From positions 24,589 to 88,588 of the forward strand of contig NZ_JBBDQW010000073.1 of NCBI RefSeq assembly GCF_040905785.1: a stretch of 64,000 nt of DNA, in the 5' to 3' direction. The number at the start of each line of letters is the position of its first letter. Position 1 is the stretch's first letter. Source of the stretch: Tistlia sp040905785 (GTDB lineage Bacteria; Pseudomonadota; Alphaproteobacteria; Kiloniellales; DSM-21159). A program made the translations under genes and the position numbers. The notes beneath the pieces were generated by a model, which was not told the origin of the DNA, ran no database searches, and saw only the letters and a program-made list of their open reading frames with translations. Positions 15,964 to 27,900 of this stretch are shown here, piece by piece.

Positions 15964-18900
15964 TCAGGCTGCGGACAGCGTCACGTTACCGTCGCCATCG
16001 AGGCTCAGCGACGCCGGCTGGACGTTCTCCACGACCACGATCGGCGTCGCCGAGGCGGCCGGAACCGAGACGGTCGTTCCGCCCGCGCCGTCGTCGGCGA
16101 AGACGATCTGCTCCGGATCGTCGCCGTCGAGCAGGTCGCCGAGGTCGAGGGTGTCGCCCGCGCCGAAGTCGGTGATCGTGTCGGTGCCGCTCTCGCCGTC
16201 CCGGAAGACGAAGCGGTCGGCGCCTTCGCCGCCGGTGAGCTCGTCATCGCCGGAGCCGCCGTAGAGCAGGTCGTCGCCCGCCCCGCCGAACAGCACGTCG
16301 TCGCCGTCGCCACCGAGGATCAGGTCGTTTCCGCCGCCGCCGGTGAGGTCGTCGTCGCCGGAGCCGCCGATCAGCGCCTCCGCCTCCGCGCCGCCGGCCA
16401 GCACGTCCGCACCGTCGGTGCCGACTTCGAGCGCCAGGGTCTGCACCGTGTCCGACCCCTCGAGCCTGACCACCAGGGACTCGGCGCCCGCGAGCTCCGA
16501 CAGCTCGAAGCTCTCCGCCGAGGGGCGGATCGCCAGCGAGGGCGCGGTCGGCGTCACCGGGGTGCCGTCCGGCAGCATCGGCCCGTAAGCGCCGCCGTAG
16601 CTGCCGACCACCGGCTCGCCGGCGGCATCGACGCCGTAGGCGTAGGCCGGCACCTGGTTGGCGGCGAGCAGCGCCTCGACGAATGCCTTGTCCGGGAAGT
16701 CCTGGCCGGCCTCGCCGCGCACCCAGAGGATGCCGCCGCCGTCGGTCGCGAAGTCGTTGCCCGAAACCTCCGTCGGCAGCGCCGCCGGTGCCAGCCTCCA
16801 GCCGATTTCGGGGTCCTGACCGGTGATCAGGATGCCGTTGTTGAGCCAGAAGGGATCGTCGTCGGTGACGTTCTCGAAGACGTTGCCGACGATGCGCATG
16901 TCAAGGTCGGCGGGGTCGTGCCCGGTGCCGGGGCCGCTGGCCACCTCGACCGAGCCGAGCAACCGCGAGTTCAGGATCGCATAGCTGTCAATCGCTGACT
17001 GCCAACCCTCCAGGTCGGCGGGCACGCTCGCATACCAGTCGCCGATGTAGACGGCCGACAGCATCTGAGTCTGGGTTTCCCAGCTGCCGCCCAGATTGGA
17101 GGCCTCGCTCGGCTGCGTGTGCAGGTCGGCGAAGTCGACGGCGCCAACCACGCTGGAGTCCAGCGTAAAGCCGTTGGCGATGACCTCGAACACCTTGTTG
17201 ACGTAGGGCTGGTTGGGGCTGCCGTTGCCGAGCAGCTGCAGGCCCTGGATCGTCACGTCGTCGGCAGTGACCAGGAAGCTCGTGCCGAAGTTCGACTGCC
17301 GCGTGGCGGCGATGGTCGCCTCGACCGCGTCGGCGTCCGTGACCGGTACGCCGTCGGCGTCGACGCCCTGGATCGTCACGCTCTTAGAGATGACCAGGCC
17401 AAGCGGATTGTTGCCGCCGGCGACGCTCGGGTCGTTGAGCCCGGTGTTGGGGTTGTAGTTCGCCGACTCGCTATAGCTGCCCGGGTAGACCGAGATGGTC
17501 GCCCCCTCGGGGGCCGCGTCGATCGCCGCCTGCAGGGAGCCGTAAACCGTATCGCCGAAGGGGCTGCCGTCGCCGTTGTGGATCACGATGATGCCGGTGT
17601 TGCCGGCGGCGAGATCGGCCTCGTAGTGGTTGTCGCCGGCATCGATGATCGCCACCCCGCCGTCGGCCGTGAAGTCGTTGCCGGTGACCTCGGCGCCCGC
17701 GCCCCAGAGCTCGAGCATCGCGTAGCTGCTCTCGCCGTCGAAGCTGTTGTCGGAGATCTCCGCGCCCTCGGCCTCGACGCCCAGCAGCAGGCCGGCATCG
17801 GCGCCGCCCGTGAAGCTGTTGCCGGTGAAGGTGACGTTGGAGGAGGCGTTGGCGGCGCCGAGGCTGGCCTCGCCGTTGTTGTAGGCGACCGCCGCCGGGC
17901 CGTCCCCGGTCAGGCTGTTGCCGGTGACCAGCAGGTCGGACATGCCGCCGCCGGTCAGCAGGGCGAAGCCGCTGCCGCCGCTCAGCAGGTTGCCCTCGAC
18001 GACCGCGCCGTCGTTGTTGCCGACCAGATAGAGCGCCGCCAGGTCGCCGGCGCCGGCCTCGACCGTGAAGCCGTGGCCCTCGCCGCCGATGGTGACGTCG
18101 TCGACGTTCGCCGCGACCCGGATGCCCCAGCCCTGGGAGACGCCGTTGCCCTGGATGACTACGTTCTCGGCGCCGTTCTGGCTGAGCAGGGTCAGCGACT
18201 TGTCGATGACGAAGCGCCCGTAGGTACCGTCGGCGACCAGGATGACGTCGCCGTCCTGAGCCGCGCCGATGGCCGCCTGGATCGTCAGGAAGTTGCCGCT
18301 GCCGTCCGCGGCGACCAGGTGGATGCCGACGGTCTCGTCGTCGAAGCGCAGGCTCTCGATGTTGCGCAGGGTGTCGGTGCCGACGCCGGGACCGGCCACC
18401 GTCAGGTCGCCGCCGGCGCCGGCGCCGATCGCGTAGTCGGCGCGGTTGCCGGCGAAGACCGCCGTGTCGGAGCCGGCGCCGCCGTCGAGCAGGTTGTCGC
18501 CGCCATCGCCCGTCAGGACGTCGTCGTGGGCCGAGCCGATGACGTTCTCGATGCTCACCAGCGTGTCGCCCTCGGCGTCGCCGCCCGAAGCGGCGCCGGC
18601 GAGCAGGTCGACGGTCACCCCGGCGTCGGAGCGCGCGTAGCTGACCGTGTCGTTGCCCTCGCCGCCGTCGAGCAGGTCGGCGCCCAGGCCGCCGACCAGC
18701 AGGTCGTCGCCCGCGCCGCCGTAGAGGGTGTCGTTGCCGACCGCGTCCTCGGCCGGGTTGCCCGGCTTGTCGGCGCCGTAGAGCTCGTCGTCGCCGCCGC
18801 CGCCGTAGAGCACGTCGTCGCCGGCCTTGCCCATCAGGCGCTCGTTGGCGTCGGTGCCCCTGATCGTGGTGTCGGTATCGCTCTGGTCCGGCACCTCGCC

Positions 18901-21900
18901 CTGGAGCTCGGCGACGATGGCGTCGCCCTCGGGGTATAGGATGACGTACTGCGTCGCGTCGATGTCGCCCTCGACGCCGTCGATGTTGAACAGCGGGCCC
19001 CAGTTGGTCTCGGCGCCCGAGAGGTCGAGGCCGGCGATCTCGAGGCCGTCGATCAGGCCGTAGTTGTAGATCGCGACGGCGTTCTTGTGGAAGGCGCCCT
19101 CGACCGTGACGTCGGTGAAGGTGACCGTGCCGAGGTCGGGCGAGGGGTCGCCGTTCGCGAGGTTGGGGTTGGAGACGCCGGTCAGCTCGATGCCGTAGTC
19201 CGGCCGGTCGTTCTGCGCCGTGGCCTCGCTCGCGCCGACCAGCACCACGCCCGCGAAGGCCGCGGCGCCGGCGAACTCGTAGAGCTTCACGTGGGCCGAG
19301 CCGTTGAGGCCGGTCTCGAAGCCGTTGTTCTCGAAGCGGCCGCCGGAGACCACCAGATCGGCCAGGGCGTTGGCATTGCTGCGCAGGCCGTAGTCGCTGT
19401 TGCCCTCGACGGTGACGCCGTCGAGCGTCAGCGTCCCGACGTCGGCGTCGGCGTTCAGCCAGATGCCGCTCTCGCCGCCGGCCAGGGTCAGGCCCTTGAG
19501 CGTGACGTCGGCGCCGGCGAGGTCGCCGCCGATGGTCAGGGCGTTGCCCGAGACCGGGTCGACGATGACCTCGGCGCCGCTCTCGGCGACCAGGGTCAGG
19601 CCCTTGGTCAGCGTGAGGGACTCGGCGTAGGTGCCCTCCTTGACCAGGATCGTGGCGCCGGCATCGGCGGCGTCGATGGCCTCCTGGATCGTCAGGAAGT
19701 CCCCCTCGCCGCCGGCGTCGACGACGATGTTCGGCCCGACCTCGACCCGGATGTTCGACTCGCCGACGGTCTGCCCGGTCGCCTTGTCGGTCACCGTCAG
19801 CGTCAGCTCGTAGCTGCCGACGGCGCCGGGATCGAAACCCTCGGCGTACCAGCCGATGTTCTGCGAGTTCTGCAGGCCCTGGGTCTCGTCGGTCGGATCC
19901 TCGTAGTAGTCCTCGCCGGTCAGATCGCGGTGCTGCACTGGGTCGAAGACCATGACGTCGCTGGTCCGGTTGCCGTCCTGGTCGACGAAGTCCGCGACGA
20001 TGCGGATGTCGAAGTCCGAGAGGTCCCGGCTCTCGTAGCTCACGATCGAGTAGTCGAAGTTCCAGCGGCCGGCGCTGCCGGAGCTCACGCCGGTCTCGGT
20101 CTGGTAGGTCGCGCCCTCCGCCTCCAGGTCGCCGGCGTAGCGACCCTTGGCCTTGAGCGCGACCTCGAGGCCGAGGTCGGTGTTGTCGTGGACGACGAAG
20201 TTGACGTCCGAGTTGCCGCTGCCCGGATGGAAGCCGTCGTCGCCGCCCTCGCCTTCCGGCGCCGCGTGCTGCAGCTGGGCACCGAAGCCGAGGGTTCCGT
20301 CGCTGAAGGCAAGCGTCTCGACGCCGCTCAGGGTATCCGTACCCTCGTCGCCGTCGGCCAAGTTGCCGTCGGCGACCAGGACGCCGCCGTCGGCCAGGGC
20401 CGAGACCTCGAAGTCGGCGCGGCTGCCGAGGTAGCCGGCGACGTCGTCGCCTGCACCGCCGACCAGCAGGTCGTCGCCCTCGCCGCCGTAGAGCGTGTCG
20501 TTGCCGACCGCGTCCTCGGCCGGGTTGCCCGGCTTGTCGGCGCCGTAGAGCTCGTCGTCGCCGCCGCCGCCGTAGAGCACGTCGTCGCCGGCCTTGCCCA
20601 TCAGGCGCTCGTTGGCGTCGGTGCCCCTGATCGTGGTGTCGGTATCGCTCTGGTCCGGCACCTCGCCCTGGAGCTCGGCGACGATGGCGTCGCCCTCGGG
20701 GTATAGGATGACGTACTGCGTCGCGTCGATGTCGCCCTCGACGCCGTCGATGTTGAACAGCGGGCCCCAGTTGGTCTCGGCGCCCGAGAGGTCGAGGCCG
20801 GCGATCTCGAGGCCGTCGATCAGGCCGTAGTTGTAGATCGCGACGGCGTTCTTGTGGAAGGCGCCCTCGACCGTGACGTCGGTGAAGGTGACCGTGCCGA
20901 GGTCGGGCGAGGGGTCGCCGTTCGCGAGGTTGGGGTTGGAGACGCCGGTCAGCTCGATGCCGTAGTCCGGCCGGTCGTTCTGCGCCGTGGCCTCGCTCGC
21001 GCCGACCAGCACCACGCCCGCGAAGGCCGCGGCGCCGGCGAACTCGTAGAGCTTCACGTGGGCCGAGCCGTTGAGGCCGGTCTCGAAGCCGTTGTTCTCG
21101 AAGCGGCCGCCGGAGACCACCAGATCGGCCAGGGCGTTGGCATTGCTGCGCAGGCCGTAGTCGCTGTTGCCCTCGACGGTGACGCCGTCGAGCGTCAGCG
21201 TCCCGACGTCGGCGTCGGCGTTCAGCCAGATGCCGCTCTCGCCGCCGGCCAGGGTCAGGCCCTTGAGCGTGACGTCGGCGCCGGCGAGGTCGCCGCCGAT
21301 GGTCAGGGCGTTGCCCGAGACCGGGTCGACGATGACCTCGGCGCCGCTCTCGGCGACCAGGGTCAGGCCCTTGGTCAGCGTGAGGGACTCGGCGTAGGTG
21401 CCCTCCTTGACCAGGATCGTGGCGCCGGCATCGGCGGCGTCGATGGCCTCCTGGATCGTCAGGAAGTCCCCCTCGCCGCCGGCGTCGACGACGATGTTCG
21501 GCCCGACCTCGACCCGGATGTTCGACTCGCCGACCACGGTGCCGCTGGCGATCTCGGTGACGGTGAGGCTGAGCTCGTAGCTGCCGATCGCGCTGGGATC
21601 GAAGCCGGCCGACTGCCAGCCGATGTTCTGCGAGTTCTGGATGCCCGAGGTCTGGTCGCTCTCGTCGCTGTAGTAGTTCTCGCCGGGGTGGGCGAGCAGG
21701 TGCGCGACCGGATCGAAGGTCATCACGCCTTCCGTGCGGTTGCCGTCGGCATCGACGAAGTCGGCCGTGATCAGGATCTGGAAGTCGCTGAGCGGCCGGC
21801 CCTCGTAGCTGACGACGCTGAAGTCGAAGTTCCAAAGCGCCGCCGTACCGGAGCTGATGCCGGTCTCGGTCTCGTAGGTGGCACCCTCCGCCTCGAGGTC

Positions 21901-24900
21901 GCCGGTGTGGCGGCCCTTGGCCTTGAGCGCGACCTCGAGACCCGCCTCGCTGTTGTCGTGGACGACGAAGTTGGTGTCGGAGTTGCCGCTGCCCGGGTGG
22001 AAGCGGTCGTCGTCGCCTCCGTCACCGACCTCGGCAGCCGCCTGCCGCAGCTGGGCGCCGAAGGAGACCGTGCCGTCGGTGAAGGCCAGCGTCTCGACGC
22101 CCGTCAGGTCGTCGGTGCCCTCGTCGCCGTTGGCGAGGTTGCCGTCGGCGACCGTGACGCCGCCGTCGGCCTGGGCCGAGATCTCGAAGTCGGCGCGATT
22201 GCCGCGGTAGCCCGCGACGTCGTCGCCGGCACCGCCGATCAGCACGTCGTCGTCGCCGCCGCCGAAGAAGTAGTCGGTGCCGGCCGTGCCGTTCAGGTTG
22301 TTGGCGCCCTCGAGCACACCGTAGGGCTCGGGGAGGGTCTCGGGATAGAAGACGCCGTTCAGAAGATCCCAGCCGATCACCGCCGAGGCCTTGGCGACGT
22401 TGCTGTAGTGGTCGTCGCCGTCGACCATGCCCTCGTGATAGGGGCGGTCGCCGTAAGCTTGGGCCGCCTCGCTGCGCGGGTCGTCGGCCGGATCGCTGCC
22501 GAAGCGCTGGACGATCGCGCCGTCGCCGAGGTTGCCGAGCAGGTTGTCGTGCAGGCTCTGCTGGCGCGCCTCGAAGTCCGCGATGCCGCCGACCTTGGTC
22601 TGCACGGCGTCGAGGATCGGCGCGCCGCCGGCCGCCAGGTAGGCGACGTAGAGATTGGCGAGCTCGACGTTGGCTTCGTTGACCGAAACGCCCGCGTCGG
22701 GCCAGTTCTCGTAGTACTTGGCGTCGCCGTTCGCCCAGAACAGCTTGAACTTGTCGACCTCGCCGCCGGTCACCGTGACGTTGTCCCAGACGGCTTCCGG
22801 GCTGTTGCTGCCGTCGACGAAGATCCCGGCGATGTCGATCAGCGGCAGCGCCTGGTTCTCCGCGCCGAGCGGCTCGAAGGCCGCCTCGATGGTCAGGATG
22901 CTGTCCGGGTGGACCGCGATCTGCATCCCGTCGACCGCCTCGGCCGAGATCGAGAGGTCGAGGCCCTCGAGCGTGGTCAGCGACGTGAGGCTCCCGGCCT
23001 CGATAACCCGCACGTCCATGCCCTCGGGCAGGATGGTCAGGTCGAGCGTGGCGAGCGTCAGCTTGCTGCCGTCGATCTCCAGCACGCCCTCGACCAGCTC
23101 GAAGGCGCCGACGATGTCGCCGTAGGGTGCCTCGGCGGTCTCGGGATAGTCGATGCCGTGGGCGACGTCCCACATCACGCTGTTGGTCAGCTTGACCGCG
23201 TTGCTGTAGTCGCCCTCGGCGTCGACCATGCCCTCGTGGTAGGCGCGCTCGCCGTAGGCCTGGGCGGCCTCGCTGCGCGGGTCGTCGGCCGGATCGCTGC
23301 CGAAGCGCTGGACGATCGCGCCGTCGCCGAGGTTGCCGAGCAGGTTGTCGTGCAGGCTCTGCTGGCGCGCCTCGAAGTCCGCGATGCCGCCGACCTTGGT
23401 CTGCACGGCGTCGAGGATCGGCGCGCCGCCGGCCGCCAGGTAGGCGACGTAGAGATTGGCGAGCTCGACGTTGGCTTCGTTGACCGAAACGCCCGCGTCG
23501 GGCCAGTTCTCGTAGTACTTGGCGTCGCCGTTCGCCCAGAACAGCTTGAACTTGTCGACGAGGCTGTCGACCTCAATGGAGTTCCAGACAGCCGCCGGGC
23601 TGTTCGTCGGGCCCTCCGCCGTGACGACGGTGATGCCCGCGATGTCGTAGGCCGTCAGCGCTTGGTTGTCCGCGCTCAGCTCGGCGTAGGAAAACTCGAC
23701 ATGAAGCCTCGAAGTCGCGTCGGCCAGGCCGATCGAGGCGCCGTCGATCTGCTCGCCGGTCATCGTCAGCTCGGCCGCCGCGGCTACCGCCAGGGTGCCG
23801 CCGACGAAGGTGAGCGCGGTGCCGATGCCGCTGAGGTCGACCGAGCCGGTGACCTCGCCCTCGATGCCGACGCTGCCCTCGCCGGTGACGGTCAGGCCGT
23901 CGGCCTGCTCGACGGTCAGGGTCAGAACCTGGTCGGGGCCGGTGACGAAGCCGGTCAGGCCGCCGAGGTCGGCGACCGCGACCTCGAAGCCGTCGGGCAG
24001 GACCGAGAGGTCGAGGGTGGCGAGCGTCAGCTTGCTGCCGTCGACCACCAGCACGCCCTCGGCCAGGGCGAAGGCCTCGCCGAGCTCGCCGTAGGCCGGC
24101 GGCAGGTCGGCGGGGTAGTCGTAGCCGTGGGCGACGTCCCACATGACGACCGAGGTCGCGGTGGCCTGGTTCAGGAAGAGGCCGTCGCCGTCGACCCTGC
24201 CGTCGTGCAACGGCCGGTCCCCGAAGCTCTCGCCGGCCGACGTGCGCGGGTCGGGCTGGTCCAGGTTGGTGAAGCGGCTCGAAATCGGCCCGTCGCCGAG
24301 GTTGCCGAGCAGGTTGTCGTGCAGGCTCTGCAGGCGCGGCGAGTCGCCGCCCACGACCTTGACGATGTCGACCAGCGGCGCGCCGCCGTCGAGCAGGTAG
24401 GCGGCGTAGTCGTTGCCGAGGTAAGCGAAGGAGCCGTTGATCGTCAGGTCGTAGTAGTCGCCCGAGCCGACGTAGAGCTGGTCGAGCTGGATCCAGAAGG
24501 CGGTGATGGCATCGGTGTGACTGCCCTCGACCGTCAGGTTGTCCGGGATCAGCGACTTCTCCGGCAGGCCCGCGAATTCGAGGGCCAGCAGATTGGCGAC
24601 GCTCGGCGGCGCGTCGCCTGGTACGCTGAGGCCGGCGTTGACGATGTCGACCGCGGCGCCGCCGGCGATGGTCAGGCTCCCGCTCTCCCCGGAGATGACG
24701 TCGAGCTGCTGGCCGTCGAGCGTGACCGTCTGGTCGTCCGCAGTGATCAGCGCGGTGAGGCCGCCGATCTCGACGACCCGCACATCGACGCCCTCGGGCA
24801 GGATCGTCAGGTCGAGCGAGTCGACCAGCAGCTTGCTGCCGTCGATCTCGAGCACGCCCTCGGCCAGGGCGAAGGCCTCGCCGAGGGTGCCGTAGGCGAA

Positions 24901-27900
24901 GGGCAGCTCGGCCGGATACTCGAGGCCGTGGGAGATGTCCCACATCACCGAGGCGGTGGCCGCCGGCTGGTTGCTGTAGAGGCCGGTCCCGCTGTCGACG
25001 TAGCCCGGGTGCTCCGGACGGTCGCCGTAGAATTCGGCCAGCTCGCTGCGCGGGTCGTCCTCGCCGAAGCGGCTGTTGATGACGTTGTCCCGCAGGTTCG
25101 CCAGCAGGTTGTCGTGCAGCGACTGCTGGCGGTTCTCGAAGTCGGGCTCGCCGCCGACCTTGGTCTGGACGATGTCCAGGATCGGCACGAAGCTCTCGGT
25201 CTCGAGGTAGGCGGCGTAGATGTTGCCGATCTCGACGTTCGCCTGGTTGACCGAGACGCCGGCGTCCGGCCAGTTCGCGTAGTAGGCTTTGTCGCCGCTC
25301 GCCCAGAACAGCTTGAACTTGTCGACGAGGCTCTCGACCTGGATGAGGTTCCAGACCGCCTCCGGGCTGTTCGTGGGGCCATCGGCCGTGCCGACCGTGA
25401 TGCCGGCGATGTCGTAGGCCGGCAGCGCTTGGTTGTCCGCGCTCAGCTCGGCGTAGGAAACCTCGACATGCAGGCTCGAGGACGGGTCGGCGAGGCCGAT
25501 CGAGGCGCCGTCGACCTGCTCGCCGGTCATCGTCAGCTCGGCCGCCGCGGCGACCGCCAGGGTGCCGCCGACGAAGCTCAGGCCGGCGGAGATGCCGCTG
25601 AGGTCGACCGAGCCGGTGACCTCGCCCTCGATGCTGACGCTGCCCTCGCCGGCGATGGTGCGGCCGTCGGCCTGCTCGACGGTCAGGGCCAGGGTCGCGC
25701 CCTCGGCCACGAAGACCGTGCCGTCGCCGCGGAAGGCCAGCGTGCCCTCGATGTCGGTGAGGTCGGTGTCCTGGGCGATGTAGACCGCCGGCCCGGCCTC
25801 CAGGTTGTCCCAGAGGATCTCGTAGCCGTGGCCCGCGGTCGTGTCGGTCGGGTCCTGGTTGTAGCCCTGGAGGATGATCTGGTCGATCTCGACCGCGTCG
25901 TAGGTCCCGGTCGAGGTGAAGCTGAGGTCGCCGATCTGGTAGAGGACCGTGCCGTCGTCCTGCAGCGTCATGGTCAGCGTCACGAAGTCGCCGAAGTCGA
26001 AGCCGTTGGGCAGCCCGACGTCGTGCCAGACACCGCCGCCGACGCTCTCCCAGACGCGGAAGCCCGGCGTGCCGCCCAGGGTCGTGAACTCGACGATCGG
26101 ATAGTTGACGATGTCGCTCGCGGCGTCGGTCGCCACGCCCCAGAAGCCGGCCCAGCGGAAGCCTTCCTCGCCCGTCGGCTCCCAGGTCGGATCGATGTAG
26201 AGGTCGATCGAGGTCGTGGTCGTGCCGTCGTGCAGGTCGAACTTGCGGCCCTGGGTCTGATAGAAGGCCGCGACGTCATCGACGGCCTCGATGGTCTGCC
26301 GGAGCACCGACTCGCCGTCCACAGTCGCGATCTCGAAGCCGCCCGGCTCGCTGCGATCGACCGCCCAGTCGTCGAGGTCGAGGCTGTCGAAGTCGTCGGC
26401 GAAGCCGCCGGTGACGAAGACCGTGCCCTCGGCCATCGACAGGCCGTCGGCCTGCTCGGCCGTCAGGATCAGCGACTGCACCTCGCTGAGCTCGGGCAGC
26501 GTCACGCGGGTCAGGGTCGCGCCGCTGATGTCGAGGTTGGCGGCGATCTCCGAGAGGTCGGCGATCTCGAGGGTTCCGGTCAGCACCAGGGTGCCGGGGC
26601 CGGCCAGCGTCAGGCCGTCGGCCTGGGCGGCCGTCAGGATCAGGCTGCTGGAGATGCCCAAGTCGAGGCTGTCGGCGATCACGTTGCTCAGCTGTTCGAA
26701 GGTCGAGATTCCGTCGCCGCGCAGGAGCAGGGTGCCCTCGCCCTCGATGGCGGTGTAGGCGCTCGCCTCCACCACCGACAGCGAGACCGTCTGGCCGGCC
26801 GCGATGGTCAGAGTCTCGCCGGTCTCCGGCAGGTCCAGCGTCAGCGTCCCGGCGACGCCGCCGAGGTTGATGCCCGTAATGTCGCCGGTGACGACGACCG
26901 TGCCGGTGCCGGCGATGACGCGGCCGTCGACCTGCTCGGCCGTAAGGGTCAGGATGCTGCCCGACCCGACGCTGAGGGCGAGCGGGCCAAGGTCGCTGCC
27001 GGCGGCCAGCGTGAGGTTGCCGGTGACGGTCGCGACGACCGTGCCGCCGACCGTGATGGCGCCGAAGTCGACGACGCCGGCGCCGAGGCCGGAGATCGTG
27101 ACGTTGCCGGCGCCCGCGATCGCCTCGCCGTCGGCCTGGGCGGCGCTCAGGGTCAGCGTGCGACCGCCCTGGACCTGGTAGCTGTCGACCGCGTCGAGGT
27201 TGGTCCCGGCGGCGACGATGCTGGTGTTCGCCGTCACCACCGCGACGACGACGCCGGCGACCACGAGGCCGGAGAGGTCGGTGGTGGCCGTGATGCCGGT
27301 CACGGTGACGCCGCCGGCGCCGCCGATCGAGGCGCCGCCGGCCTGGCCGGCGGAAAGGGTCAGGGTCTGGCCGGTCGCGACCTGGAGCGCGAAGTCGCCG
27401 AGGTCGGTGCCCGCCGCCAGGGTCGCGGTCTGCGGCACCAGGGCCGTCTTGGCGCCCTCGACCAGGATCGTCGAGAGGTCGATCTCGGCCGCGCCGAGGC
27501 CGGTCACCGTGACGCCGCCGGCGCCGGAGGCGAGCAGGCCGTCGGCCTGGCCGGCGGCCAGGGTCAGGGTCTGGCCGCTCGCGACGGTCACGGCGAAGTC
27601 GCCGAGGTCGGCGCCCGAGGCCAGGGTCGTCGAGACGGCAACGTCCAGCACCTTGTCGCCCGCGGCCGTGACGCCGGACAGATCGACTGCGCCCGCGCCG
27701 AGCCCGGTCACCGTGACGCCGCCGTCGCCGGCGATCGCCCGGCCGTCGGCCTGCGCCGCCGAGAGCGTTAGGACGTGGCCGGCGGCGACCTCGAGCGAGG
27801 CGTCGCCGAGGTCGGTCCCGGAGGCCAGGGTCACCGTGGCATCGACCTCGGCGGTCGTGCCGCCCTCGACGTCGATGCCGGAGAGGTCGACCGCCTCGTC

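Noticed and set aside
16200..16400. Short periodic repeats taken for a CRISPR or tandem repeat array
   Set aside because: The periodicity is that of RTX nonapeptide codons (GGxGxDxLx) within the coding frame; no spacers are present.
20854..27771. A 2305-codon open frame on the plus strand opposite the adhesin
   Set aside because: It is an antisense shadow produced by GC-biased third positions; the translation is a monotone of Val, Ala, Asp, Arg and Gly without domains. The same holds for the 1202-codon frame at 29713-33321.
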